A stretch of 33,283 nt of DNA, taken from the IMG/VR virus record IMGVR_UViG_3300023184_002385, positions 1-33,283 of that record, one strand, 5' to 3'. This DNA comes from a virus. The notes below the pieces were generated by a model. That model did not search any database and was not told where the DNA came from. It saw nothing but the letters and a program-made list of their open reading frames with translations. Below, in pieces: positions 8,157-16,171 of this stretch; position 1 is the first letter of the stretch, and each line of letters opens with the position of its first letter. The position numbers were made by a program, and so were the translations under genes.

Positions 8157-8758
8157 TATGCAACTGCCAGTAGGCGATACGGGTTTAGCATCTCACGAAC
8201 ATCGGGGTCTACGGCTCGGACTTGAATAGCCATGTCAGCAAAGCCGACCACGCCAAGAGCAGCGTTGTATCGGGCGAAGCCACGCATCGATAAAAGAACT
8301 GTCGCTTCACGGACATCGTCAGGAACTGCATCCCAACCCCATTGTGCTGTTACCTGCACCAACGGTGGATTAGGCGGGATATTGATTGGAAAAACTTTGG
8401 CACCTATTGCACGGATATTGCGGTATGGCCTGCCGTTTAATATTGCATTAGTTGGTTCAACCATGTAGTCGGTGCCAATAGTCCAAGTGGTTTCAAATGT
8501 CCCATTGCCGTCATTGTCGGTCTTGACAATTAACCCACTAGTGGAAGCAATGTCTTGAACTGGGACATGATAAAAATTATTCGGCATAAGAGATACCGCT
8601 GTGGCAGTAGTTTTATAAAACCATCTTCCGCAGTACCCGTCTACACGGCGAGAAGCCCCTTCAATTGAATTCTCTAAAAGAGTGTCATCGGTTGAGTCGG
8701 TAAGGCGAAGTGCAGCCTTGACTTCTGCCAAAGTGCAGTAGCCGTTTGTGATTGCCAT
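8156..8758 (-). CDS. Head-tail connector (gp6-like adaptor) protein
   Basis: A 200-residue protein. The N-terminus CTLAEVKAALRLTDSTDD, followed by a helix with EGASRRVDGYCGRWFY, is the recognisable start of HK97 gp6-like head-tail adaptor proteins ('T.AdLKaaL.i.d..dD..L...i..A...ie.y.gR.F'). Later segments (VTAQWGWDAVPDDVREATVLL) are also typical of the family. It forms the ring below the portal. It lies two genes after the capsid gene and just before the tail terminator, as expected. It starts at the ATG at 8756-8758, overlapping the stop of the upstream 63-residue gene by one base. Confidence 0.8.
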   Translation of the reverse strand: MAITNGYCTLAEVKAALRLTDSTDDTLLENSIEGASRRVDGYCGRWFYKTTATAVSLMPNNFYHVPVQDIASTSGLIVKTDNDGNGTFETTWTIGTDYMVEPTNAILNGRPYRNIRAIGAKVFPINIPPNPPLVQVTAQWGWDAVPDDVREATVLLSMRGFARYNAALGVVGFADMAIQVRAVDPDVREMLNPYRLLAVA

Positions 8759-8949
8759 TATTCATCTACAGGCTTGCGAGCACGAGGCTTTGCTCGGCTG
8801 GCAGTTTCAATAGTTGGTTCAATAGAAGCGGTTTCAACACCGATTCCAAACTTGGCTAGTTCAGCATCAACTGATGCAACTCTGTTAGTTAAACCTCGGC
8901 GTACATAACTTTCACGCTCGGCTAATAGTGCTTCAACTTGTGTGGTCAT
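8758..8949 (-). CDS. Small capsid-adjacent protein, unknown
   Basis: A 63-residue protein beginning MTTQVEALLAERESYVRRGL with NRVASVDAELAKFG, followed by a Thr/Ile/Glu-rich stretch and a basic tail (RAKPRARKP). Short proteins of this pattern (helical 'LL.ER..YV.RGL..RV..VD.EL') are common immediately after the capsid gene of actinophages; their function is unknown to me. The ATG follows GAAGGAACAATT, a good ribosome site. A folded region at 8970-9009 separates it from the capsid gene. Confidence 0.75.
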   Translation of the reverse strand: MTTQVEALLAERESYVRRGLTNRVASVDAELAKFGIGVETASIEPTIETASRAKPRARKPVDE

Positions 8950-8969
8950 AATTGTTCCTTCTGCTGGTG

Positions 8970-9009
8970 GGGCAGGTGCAGGGAGAAAGGGTAAAACCTA
9001 CACCTGCCC
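8970..9009 (-). other. RNA hairpin between capsid gene and downstream genes
   Basis: A perfect 9-bp inverted repeat (GGGCAGGTG / CACCTGCCC) with a 22-base loop lies 14 bases after the capsid stop. No U-tract follows on the minus strand, so it is not a standard terminator. It may stabilise capsid mRNA or partly block read-through, which would help capsid outnumber its neighbours. Inference from structure and place. Confidence 0.6.
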
Positions 9010-9022
9010 ACAGCATTTTGGG

Positions 9023-10321
9023 CTAGAAGGTTGGTGTGATTAACCCTGTGCCGTTGATTTGTGCCCATGCATTTGGGTAACGGTTAGCAGTGAAAGTGCT
9101 ATATCCGTAGACAATCATGGTGATATCTAGTTCGGCAGCCTTTGGTTGCTCAAAGCGAAGCATCATTGGCTCGCCCGAACCTTCTTCCCAAAGGTGCAAC
9201 TCTTGCGTGTTGCCGATGTAGATGGTGTCTTGGTCTGTACCAGCACCCTTATTCACAGCAACGGTTGCGTCTGTGTATACAGGCAATCCGAGAATGCTGT
9301 ATCCAGAGTTTCCGTACTGCACTGCACCTGAACCATAAGCGTATGCAGGCTGACCTGAAGACGATGGTGTTGGTACTGCAAGTGGGCGTGACTGACCATC
9401 AACAGCAGCAAGAATCATTCCGAGACGGCGTGGATGCATGATGATGACATTAGGGCCAGCAAAGAAAGTTGTCTGTACCTTCTGAATCGCATCAACCAAT
9501 TTCGGATACAACTCTGCAACTGTCGGAGAAGCATCGGTGTATGTCACTGCCTGTCCTGCAGATGCAAAGAGTTCAGCAACAACAGCAGTGTTCAAAACTG
9601 TGTGGTATGAAGAAACAAGGTCTGCCATAACAAGTGAGTCAATATTAGTGCCACGCTCTAAAGCCTGACGAGAAACATTCTGCTGACCAGCATATGTCTT
9701 GACGGTGAGGTCAAGTTTTGTATCGTCCATGTCTGTTTCCTGAACAGCGGAACCTTCAGTCTGCAATGCAGTTGCTGAACCAGTAGTTACCTTGCTGATA
9801 CTGAGTGTCAAGCCTTCGGCTGGAAGTTGATGCTTGCGAGCGAGGTCTGCTGTTACACGACCTGCACGAGCAAACGGAGCAGCCAAATCGGTTAGGAACT
9901 GAGGAACCATAAGACCAGCAAATGCTGCTGATGTCACATCACGGCGTTCAACTCTTTCTTCCTGCATGTGGCGAGCAAGGCGCTCTTGTGCAGAATAGTC
10001 ATTGTTGAACTGTGCTGAATAAGCATCACGAATAAACGAGGTTGGTGCTTGTGGTGAGTATGTGCGGGCTTCTGATTTGATAACTGCCGGCTTGATGCCT
10101 GCATTCTCTCGTGCTTCGGCAGCCTGCTTTGAACGCTCAGCGAGTTCTTCTTGCTGTGCGATAGAAGCATCAAGGTCACGAACTTGCGTAAGTGCATCGG
10201 TTACTTCTGTGTCTTCGGCAGGCGTGAGGTCACGGTTTTCCTGCTCGGCTAGTTGAACGAAAGACTCTGCTTTAGTAACAAGAGCCTCACGCTTTTCATG
10301 GAGATTTGTCAAGTATGACAT
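9023..10321 (-). CDS. Major capsid protein (HK97 fold)
   Basis: A 432-residue protein following the prohead protease, as in HK97-type phages. The first ~90 residues are a heptad-rich helical segment (HEKREALVTKAESFVQLAEQ, DLDASIAQQEELAERSKQ), the delta domain that the protease usually removes. The body has family features: the AGLMVPQFLTDL entry strand, VTTGSATALQTEGSAV, the LDLTVKTYAGQQNVSRQALE beta-hinge and spine region, and NVIIMHPRRLGMI. It ends with the ITMIVYGYSTFTANRYPNA strand. It forms the icosahedral shell. The ribosome site AGAAGGAATTACCC precedes the ATG. An 84-base gap separates it from the protease, and a hairpin follows it at 8970-9009. Confidence 0.93.
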   Translation of the reverse strand: MSYLTNLHEKREALVTKAESFVQLAEQENRDLTPAEDTEVTDALTQVRDLDASIAQQEELAERSKQAAEARENAGIKPAVIKSEARTYSPQAPTSFIRDAYSAQFNNDYSAQERLARHMQEERVERRDVTSAAFAGLMVPQFLTDLAAPFARAGRVTADLARKHQLPAEGLTLSISKVTTGSATALQTEGSAVQETDMDDTKLDLTVKTYAGQQNVSRQALERGTNIDSLVMADLVSSYHTVLNTAVVAELFASAGQAVTYTDASPTVAELYPKLVDAIQKVQTTFFAGPNVIIMHPRRLGMILAAVDGQSRPLAVPTPSSSGQPAYAYGSGAVQYGNSGYSILGLPVYTDATVAVNKGAGTDQDTIYIGNTQELHLWEEGSGEPMMLRFEQPKAAELDITMIVYGYSTFTANRYPNAWAQINGTGLITPTF

Positions 10322-10405
10322 TGGGTAATTCCTTCTGAATTGGTGGGTTTATTTCAACGGTGAAACAGCAAGTGAGATTCAACCCTCGGCTTGTTTTTTC
10401 GGCAG

Positions 10406-11863
10406 TTATTTGGTTCGTGCGATAGCAACTTGTTGTCGGCGCAAGCGAGTTACAGCACTAGGCGCAGTGTAATGCATCTTTCGTAGTTCCGCAATAGTTT
10501 CCTCGTAGGCGGGATAAGTCACTACCGACACATCATAAAGTTGTACTTCACGCAGTTGTCGCACGGAACGGTCTGTATTCCAACTGTCCTTAATAGTCCT
10601 AAAGGCGAAAGACATTTGGTTTAAGTCCCCTCTGCGAAGGGCAGACATAATCTGTTGTGCTAAAGGGTTGGCAGGGTCTAGTTCTGCTTCTACTTTTAGT
10701 CCTCGTGAATCTTCGCTTAGACGCAAAGTGCCTGATTTGGTTCGGGCAAGTGGAGCACCATCATGGTCAAATAGCAAACGAACATCAGCACCGTCTTTAA
10801 GAGTCTTGGTGAATGCACCCCTTGTTACATATTCTGTGAAGCCGAGGTCTTGAGAAGGTGTATCCCACATTGCTGCATACCCAACAAGGGTGTTGCCAGT
10901 TGCATCAGAACGAACTTCAAGATTTGAATAGGCTATTGAGCGCTTGTCATCTACGGAACGGCTAACCCATTCAATTGTGTTACTGCGAGTGGCTACAACA
11001 TCAAGTGAAGCCTTGAGTTGCCAATCCCATTTTTGATGTCGGTCAATTCGCTCTGCAAGGAAGTTCGCAATGCCTTGTTCATCTGTTTCGTCAGCAACTT
11101 CAAAAGTATTACGCAAGCACATAAGTATTTGGGTGTTGCCGAGAAGCAACGCTGTGGCTAAAGCGGAAGTTGTATCTGCAGGTGCGGTCTGTCGTACCGA
11201 ACTCATAGACAAAAAATCTTGAAGCATGAACGGCGCTTCTCCACCAAGTTTGCGAATGTTCTCAGCAATAGGGTCAATAGACCCGTAAATGTCTTCGTAA
11301 ATCTCTGCAAACAATTCATGGTATTGAGCGAAGTCCGTGCCTCTTACATTCCAATGCGAACCATGCGCTTGAAAATAAAGGGAAACTGCATCGGACAATA
11401 GTTCCCTAAGCCCATCTACCAAAGAGTAAGTCGGCATGGGTTCTTCCACATCAACTTCTGCTTCGGTTACTGGTTCTACAACTGATTCAACTATATCCAT
11501 AAGTGCTCCTCGTTCGGCTTCTTTGTCAAAGTTATCCACTACTCTAATCGCATATTCCATCGCTCGTTGCGCATCTTGCTTAGATGGCCCTGAACCCCAA
11601 AGTAGATGAGCAACTAATCCTGCGCCCGGATACCCACTATCGTTTGGGTCTTTATTTTTGGGTGCATCTAAATCAACTAAATGCCTTGCTATCCAAGGGG
11701 CTATCTTGCGCCATTTTTCTATTGATACTTCACCGTTAGCCATTTTACGAGCAGATGCAATTGTCGCTTCAACTAGTCCATCTCCGCCGTAGCCGTCTGC
11801 ATTGAGTTTTAACCCACGCTTTGCAGCGTTTCGCATATAAGTAGGCGGAGTAAGGTTTGCCAT
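10406..11863 (-). CDS. Dps-like ferritin fused to HK97-type prohead protease
   Basis: This single 485-residue frame holds three parts. Residues 1-115 form a helical phage domain (GYGGDGLVEATI, WIARHLVDLDAP, SGYPGAGLVAHLLWG) seen in other phage head proteins. After an acidic linker, residues 146-288 read as a Dps/ferritin subunit: FQAHGSHWNVRGTDFAQYHE, then SIDPIAENIRKLGG and DFLSMSSV. The Dps ferroxidase ligands correspond to His170, His182, Asp197 and Glu201; the fifth (Asp67 in E. coli Dps) is Ala186, with Glu187 beside it. Residues 300-465 are an S78-type prohead protease (GYAAMWDTPS, TRGAFTKTL, LLFDHDGAPLART, QMSFAFR, DVSVVTYPAY), with His367 and Ser418 as likely catalytic residues. The protease trims capsid and scaffold during maturation. 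The role of the Dps part is unknown: iron or DNA binding inside the head is possible. No stop or frame change interrupts the gene. Confidence 0.9.
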   Translation of the reverse strand: MANLTPPTYMRNAAKRGLKLNADGYGGDGLVEATIASARKMANGEVSIEKWRKIAPWIARHLVDLDAPKNKDPNDSGYPGAGLVAHLLWGSGPSKQDAQRAMEYAIRVVDNFDKEAERGALMDIVESVVEPVTEAEVDVEEPMPTYSLVDGLRELLSDAVSLYFQAHGSHWNVRGTDFAQYHELFAEIYEDIYGSIDPIAENIRKLGGEAPFMLQDFLSMSSVRQTAPADTTSALATALLLGNTQILMCLRNTFEVADETDEQGIANFLAERIDRHQKWDWQLKASLDVVATRSNTIEWVSRSVDDKRSIAYSNLEVRSDATGNTLVGYAAMWDTPSQDLGFTEYVTRGAFTKTLKDGADVRLLFDHDGAPLARTKSGTLRLSEDSRGLKVEAELDPANPLAQQIMSALRRGDLNQMSFAFRTIKDSWNTDRSVRQLREVQLYDVSVVTYPAYEETIAELRKMHYTAPSAVTRLRRQQVAIARTK

Positions 11864-12117
11864 TAATCCACGCTTGGTGTAAGGACACGCATAGTTTGCG
11901 TACCCGAACTTGTAATGCCATAAATAGTTTCGTTAAACGGAACGCTTATTGCAAGTGTCGTTCCATTGGATAAATGTATGCCTGTAGATGCGGTTACATC
12001 CGAACCACCGATATATACAGAACCACTTCCCGAATGTAAATAACAAATGCGTGGTTGATTATCGGCATCAATTAACAGCGTTGCTGATGTTGTGATAGTT
12101 ACGGCAGAAGTTTTCAT
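11863..12117 (-). CDS. Small beta-rich head-region protein
   Basis: An 84-residue protein between portal and protease, with 1- and 4-base overlaps with its neighbours, so it is translationally coupled. The whole chain is beta-prone (VTITTSATLLIDADNQPRIC, GSGSVYIGGSDVTASTGIHL, ETIYGITSSGTQTMRVL). Short proteins with the same 'VYIGG.DVT...G..L..G..L' pattern occur in many phage head modules and sometimes within capsid decoration or fibre proteins. A virion decoration role is a guess; no specific motif decides it. Confidence 0.7.
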   Translation of the reverse strand: MKTSAVTITTSATLLIDADNQPRICYLHSGSGSVYIGGSDVTASTGIHLSNGTTLAISVPFNETIYGITSSGTQTMRVLTPSVD

Positions 12118-13295
12118 GCTGGTAAATCCGTAATACTGCTTGCCATAGGGGGCAAAGCGTCTACGCCGATTGCTGTTCCTACTTGACCGTAATAGAAGTT
12201 GTCGCCACCTTCGTACGGCTCTCGCCCTTCTGATGCTCGTGCTTCGTTCGGGGACAATGTTCCTGTTTGAATCTGAATCTGTTGAGCCATAACTCTTGAG
12301 TTCAAATCTCCACGCATCAAACCATCAGCATTTAGTCGTACTCGTTGTGGTGTAGGCAACATAGAACTAAGCGTGTCTTCTAGTCGGTGCATCCAAGGGA
12401 GCAAAGTGTGACGAACAAAGTTGATACCAGCGGACTCCACATTTTGATAAGTCTGATTGTCTCCGCCTGTGCCAGCAATGAGGTGTAAAGGGATTCTATA
12501 CGCTCTTGCAATATCCCGAACAATAGATTCACGATGTTCCATTGTGTCCATATCTGATGCAGATGCTGTGACTGAACGCCACTTTAACCCACCAGCGAGA
12601 ACTGCAGGTCTGCGCCTTTTCCAATGTGCATCTTCCCAAGTGGTGCGTAGAATTTCTGCTTGTTCCATTGTCACTTGCTGGTCTGTTTCTAACACTGATG
12701 AAGGTGTCGCTCCATCTCCGTAGAACTGTGCAAGGAAGCGGTCAATAGCAATTCCCGTTCCAATAATGTTTCGCATTGCATCAAGTGGTGAAACGCCGTA
12801 AGCCTGATTAGGGAAACGAAGCCACGAGATGTGATACATAGATTCAAAGTCAATCACTGTTTTGTTGTACGAATAAACACGATTACCGTTATCGCCCACA
12901 ACAACATTGACTAATAGCGGGTGAAGGCAACGCATCTCAAGAGGTGCTCCGCCTGCGTTGCGAGGTGCATAAATAAAAGCGTTGCCGTGAAGTGCAAGAG
13001 TTGCAATTGTTTGGTGAATAAACTCAAACATATTTTGGTCATCGTTAGGTTTCACAAACACGCTCGGAACTGGTAGTTCTTCTAGAGTTCCTTTGTTGTC
13101 ACGATAAACCTGCAAAGGCATTGTGGCTATTGAATCTGCCAATAGTGTGACGGCAGACAATACAGCGGTAGACGAGACTGCTGTGCGTTCAGTAACGATT
13201 TCGCCTGAATAGTTTTGAAACTGAGGGCGAGCCGAGATTTGGTTTACATCTACCGTAATTGGTAGCGAACGAACTTCTCGTCTAATAATGCTCAT
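12114..13295 (-). CDS. Portal protein (HK97 type)
   Basis: A 393-residue protein starting at the ATG at 13293-13295 (MSIIRREVRS), which overlaps the upstream stop as ATGA. A longer reading to 13358 is possible but would swallow most of the 45-residue gene upstream. Family features: the N-terminal SSTAVLSAVTLLADSIATMP helix, PLQVYR, EFIHQTIATLALHGNAFIY, MRCLHPLLVNVVV, DMDTMEHRESIVRDIARAYR and IPLHLIAGTGGDNQTYQNVE. It forms the dodecameric DNA entry ring and docks terminase. It lies just downstream of the large terminase gene, the standard order. Confidence 0.93.
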   Translation of the reverse strand: MSIIRREVRSLPITVDVNQISARPQFQNYSGEIVTERTAVSSTAVLSAVTLLADSIATMPLQVYRDNKGTLEELPVPSVFVKPNDDQNMFEFIHQTIATLALHGNAFIYAPRNAGGAPLEMRCLHPLLVNVVVGDNGNRVYSYNKTVIDFESMYHISWLRFPNQAYGVSPLDAMRNIIGTGIAIDRFLAQFYGDGATPSSVLETDQQVTMEQAEILRTTWEDAHWKRRRPAVLAGGLKWRSVTASASDMDTMEHRESIVRDIARAYRIPLHLIAGTGGDNQTYQNVESAGINFVRHTLLPWMHRLEDTLSSMLPTPQRVRLNADGLMRGDLNSRVMAQQIQIQTGTLSPNEARASEGREPYEGGDNFYYGQVGTAIGVDALPPMASSITDLPA

Positions 13296-13429
13296 GCTGA
13301 AAATGCTCCGCCCGTGATTAGAAGTGCTCCCGTAACAATAAACCCTAATGGCATCCAAATCATGAATGCTCCGATTGACACGAGAATAGCACCTAATACT
13401 TCAACTGTGGATGTGATGTTTTGTCTCAT
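13292..13429 (-). CDS. Small membrane protein between terminase and portal
   Basis: A 45-residue frame from the ATG at 13427-13429 to the TGA at 13292-13294. After MRQNITSTVEV it is almost wholly hydrophobic (LGAILVSIGAFMIWMPLGF, then VTGALLITGG), giving one or two membrane segments. It starts 5 bases after the terminase stop, and its TGA overlaps the portal ATG (ATGA). Filling the gap exactly with coupled overlaps argues that it is real. Function unknown. Confidence 0.75.
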   Translation of the reverse strand: MRQNITSTVEVLGAILVSIGAFMIWMPLGFIVTGALLITGGAFSA

Positions 13430-13434
13430 AACTT

Positions 13435-14949
13435 TTACCAAACTGGAACGACGCTAGGGCCATTGTAGCCTTCTGGTCTGCGTGTCGCTCGGTCTAACGC
13501 AATGACCATTGCAATACAAGCGTCAATCTTTCGGTGGCTTTTACCTTTACTTAGCCGCCAGCCAGTATCAGTCATTCGTTGTGCTGCTGATAGCACTTGG
13601 TCTGTGAAAACTGGAGAACCGTTATGCACCACTTTGTTGTTGATGATGAGTTCGTATGTGTGACCGCAGGCTGGAATCATGCGCTGACTACTTTGTGGGT
13701 ACTCAACCATCGGAAGCCCATCATCTATAAGGATTTCTGCAGAACGCTGAAAATATGCAGGGTCGTAGGCGAACTCTTTAATATTGTACTTCAAATGTAT
13801 TTCCCGAAGGTAATGCTCAATGGATGCCACATCCACAGCCTTTTCAGATGGGTGCCATATTTTGGCTGTGACAGCAACCTTGTCCCCTTGAGGCTGTGCC
13901 ATTACTACAGCGATGCTGTCGTGCTTCAACGCCATGTCAATGCCAACCCAAGTTTCTAAATCAGGGTCAATCTCTACTTCGCCCACTAGCCGTTCCCATG
14001 CGCCTGCAGGGAGCCAACTTTCTTCTGCTCGTACCCATTGGTTCAATCGGAATCTACGGAATGCCATTTCGCTTGACTGCCGTGCAGATGTTTCAAGGTC
14101 GTCTTCGTCTATGAGTTTGGAAGCCAAGTTAGGATTGCACTGTTCCCACACACTCCTATCTGTGATGGAACAATCAGCAGGTGCTTCCCACCAAAAGAAA
14201 CCGAAGTTCTCGTCTACTTCATCTCCTTGAGCAACAGCCTTGCCGTAGTCGTACAACCTTCCGCAAAGAGTGTTGATGTCATAACCTGCTGTAGTAATTG
14301 AAACAATCATTGGGTCTACACGAGCACCCGAACCCAATGTCAATTGGTCATACAAGTCATCGTTCCTCTGCACCCATAGTTCGTCAAAGATAACTAAAGA
14401 AGGGTTTAGACCAGCCTGTGATTTAGCGTCAGCGGATAGCACCCGATACACAGAGTTAAACGCTGGAACCTCAATAGCGTCACGGTAAACCTTGCAGTGA
14501 GCAGATAGGACTGGAGACTTAACTACTTGTTCCCGAGCCTCGTTGAATACAATGCGAGCCTGCTTTCTGTCTCCAGCAGCGGAGTACACTTCTGCACCTG
14601 CTTCACCAGCGAACAAACCATAAAGCGCAAGGGCTGAACCCATTAGGGATTTGCCTTGCTTTCTTGGCAGTCCAATAACTGCACGGCGATAACGCAAGCG
14701 GTTATTGTCTCGGCGTTCAAGCAAAGCTTTTAATAGCCACTGTTGCCATTCCACAAACTCTAAAGGCTGACCTGCTCTTACGCCTTTGGAAACTCTCAAC
14801 CATTGATAAGCAAAGTCAATAACATCGTCACCATCTGAAGCGTTGCTGTGGCGTTTAGTGAAGTAGGTCGGTTCCCATTCCTTTTTAGGCAGAAGCCCTT
14901 TTAACTGCGATGCGGTCACGGAAGTCTTGGATTGCGTCATTGGAGACAT
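13435..14949 (-). CDS. Terminase large subunit
   Basis: A 504-residue packaging motor and nuclease. Walker A is GLPRKQGKS (residues 93-101) and Walker B is LVIFDE (185-190), followed by the ITTAGYD coupling segment. The C-terminal nuclease domain has the first Asp in WVGIDMALKHD (Asp338), AYDPAYF (about residue 395), and KIDACIAMVIALDRA near the end. The size is normal for the Terminase_1/HK97 group. The chosen ATG at 14947-14949 overlaps the small subunit gene by 65 bases, more than elsewhere in this genome, so the true start could be an internal ATG at 14938-14940 or a GTG further in. It cuts and pumps DNA at the portal. Confidence 0.95.
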   Translation of the reverse strand: MSPMTQSKTSVTASQLKGLLPKKEWEPTYFTKRHSNASDGDDVIDFAYQWLRVSKGVRAGQPLEFVEWQQWLLKALLERRDNNRLRYRRAVIGLPRKQGKSLMGSALALYGLFAGEAGAEVYSAAGDRKQARIVFNEAREQVVKSPVLSAHCKVYRDAIEVPAFNSVYRVLSADAKSQAGLNPSLVIFDELWVQRNDDLYDQLTLGSGARVDPMIVSITTAGYDINTLCGRLYDYGKAVAQGDEVDENFGFFWWEAPADCSITDRSVWEQCNPNLASKLIDEDDLETSARQSSEMAFRRFRLNQWVRAEESWLPAGAWERLVGEVEIDPDLETWVGIDMALKHDSIAVVMAQPQGDKVAVTAKIWHPSEKAVDVASIEHYLREIHLKYNIKEFAYDPAYFQRSAEILIDDGLPMVEYPQSSQRMIPACGHTYELIINNKVVHNGSPVFTDQVLSAAQRMTDTGWRLSKGKSHRKIDACIAMVIALDRATRRPEGYNGPSVVPVW

Positions 14950-15349
14950 TGTTCATTCCTAGTCGGGCTCGGTCTGTAGGTGAGAATCCTAGCGCAGAAA
15001 GGTTTTGAGCAATCATCTTTTCTAATGTTCTTAGTGAGGCTCTGTCTCGCCATTCTTGTTCCCTAAACACTTTCGTTCTTAATACTGCTCGCTCGTCAGT
15101 TTGTTCACAAGTCATCATCACTAATTCAATGTCTGTGTCCCTGCGTAGCCACGCACATCCCGAAGTCCAAATAGCAGTCCATAGTTGTAGTCCAGGGCCA
15201 TTGTCTATTAGTGGGCGATGAGGAGTGGGCATATCACGATTTGTTATTACAGGTATGACATCGGTTGAAGGTAGTTTTCTTCCGCCCGGATTACCAATGC
15301 GAGCCTTCTGCTCTATCGGTTTTGGCTTGCGCCCTCTTGTCTCAGCCAT
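14885..15349 (-). CDS. Terminase small subunit (P27 family)
   Basis: A 154-residue protein. The start AETRGRKPKPIEQKARIGNPGGRKLP is the basic opening typical of P27-type small terminases (split here: AETRGRKPKPIEQK then ARIGNPGGRKLP). Later comes DNGPGLQLWTAIWTSGCAWL, then a helical region with MTCEQTDERAVL and the end LSALGFSPTDRARLGM, a hallmark of the family. It recognises the packaging site and regulates the large subunit. The gene overlaps the HNH gene upstream by 8 bases and the large subunit downstream. Confidence 0.9.
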   Translation of the reverse strand: MAETRGRKPKPIEQKARIGNPGGRKLPSTDVIPVITNRDMPTPHRPLIDNGPGLQLWTAIWTSGCAWLRRDTDIELVMMTCEQTDERAVLRTKVFREQEWRDRASLRTLEKMIAQNLSALGFSPTDRARLGMNNVSNDAIQDFRDRIAVKRASA

Positions 15350-15644
15350 TTAATTTATTACCCCTGCGTGAGTTGCACGAACGATGTGCAGGTAATAACA
15401 AACTATCGGGATTAGAAGGTACGACATGGTCGGCTGTCCAAGGGTCATTTGCTCGTGCACCTTCTCCACATATCCAGCATTTGGTTGCGTTGAGCCGTAC
15501 TTCTCTTGCCCGTCTTTTGTAGTCGCCTGCGTAATGAGGGCGCTGCTTCTTAGGCTTGAGACTGTCTCGGTAAATACGACACGAGTTACACCTTGCTCCG
15601 TCTGTGACAAGGATGCCACAGCCCAAGCAGGGCTTCGGAATCAC
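15342..15644 (-). CDS. HNH endonuclease
   Basis: A 100-residue protein starting at a GTG (15642-15644) that overlaps the cupin stop as GTGA. The N-terminus has CLGCGIL and CNSC (one zinc site), and the core has CWICGEGA, TADHVVPSN and LPAHRSCNSRRGNK, a complete HNH motif with its CxxC pairs. HNH genes next to terminase are common in siphoviruses of this type, and in HK97-like phages HNH proteins assist cos cleavage by terminase. That role fits here, but a simple homing endonuclease cannot be excluded. Confidence 0.88.
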   Translation of the reverse strand: MIPKPCLGCGILVTDGARCNSCRIYRDSLKPKKQRPHYAGDYKRRAREVRLNATKCWICGEGARANDPWTADHVVPSNPDSLLLPAHRSCNSRRGNKLNG

Positions 15645-16171
15645 GATGCCTTAGTCGGGATATGTTCGCATTGGATTTCGTCAAGCAACCCTTTTGCGCC
15701 ACAGATGCCACATTCCACTTCACCAAGTTCGGTAGCGATAGAGTTGTACTCAACCAGTTTCATTCGTTCAGGGTCATTCGGTAAGCGGTGAGGAGAACCC
15801 ACTGCAAGAATGTGATGCTCGTCAATCGCTCCAACTGCGTGTGGGTGGTCACCGTCTATGTAGTAAACCTGCCCTGCGTGAGTTGGGTAAATCTTAGAAT
15901 CAACTGTGATAGTTCCTCTGCCTGCAATAACAATAAGCAGATGCGCTCCCGGATGTGTGTGAGGCGGAAAGCCTGAACCTGCTGGAACTGAGATGTGGTC
16001 TACACCTAGTTCACCACTGGTGACTAATGGCCATGCTGTTGCATCGGTGTTGTGCATTTCAACTGTGCCCATGCCCATGAACGGGGTGATTGAACCGTCT
16101 CCATTGTCAAATGCCCAGTCGGCGATAATGAGTTCGCCGTTCTCGTCTTTGCCGTGTACTTGATTACTCAT
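15641..16171 (-). CDS. Cupin-fold protein with C-terminal zinc-binding tail
   Basis: Starting at the ATG at 16169-16171 (MSNQVHGK), which overlaps the upstream stop as ATGA, the protein is 176 residues; an ATG 6 codons earlier is possible. The core has cupin motif 1 (PPHTHPGAHLLIVIAGRG) and motif 2 (YIDGDHPHAVGA), so a metal ion bound by His residues is likely. The C-terminus carries CGICGAKG and CEH, a probable second metal site. Cupins have very varied functions (dioxygenases, isomerases, ligand sensors), and no substrate can be named. It lies in an unbroken chain of overlapping genes from the ParB-like gene to terminase, which suggests shared expression with the IbrA/IbrB-like pair. Confidence 0.82.
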   Translation of the reverse strand: MSNQVHGKDENGELIIADWAFDNGDGSITPFMGMGTVEMHNTDATAWPLVTSGELGVDHISVPAGSGFPPHTHPGAHLLIVIAGRGTITVDSKIYPTHAGQVYYIDGDHPHAVGAIDEHHILAVGSPHRLPNDPERMKLVEYNSIATELGEVECGICGAKGLLDEIQCEHIPTKAS

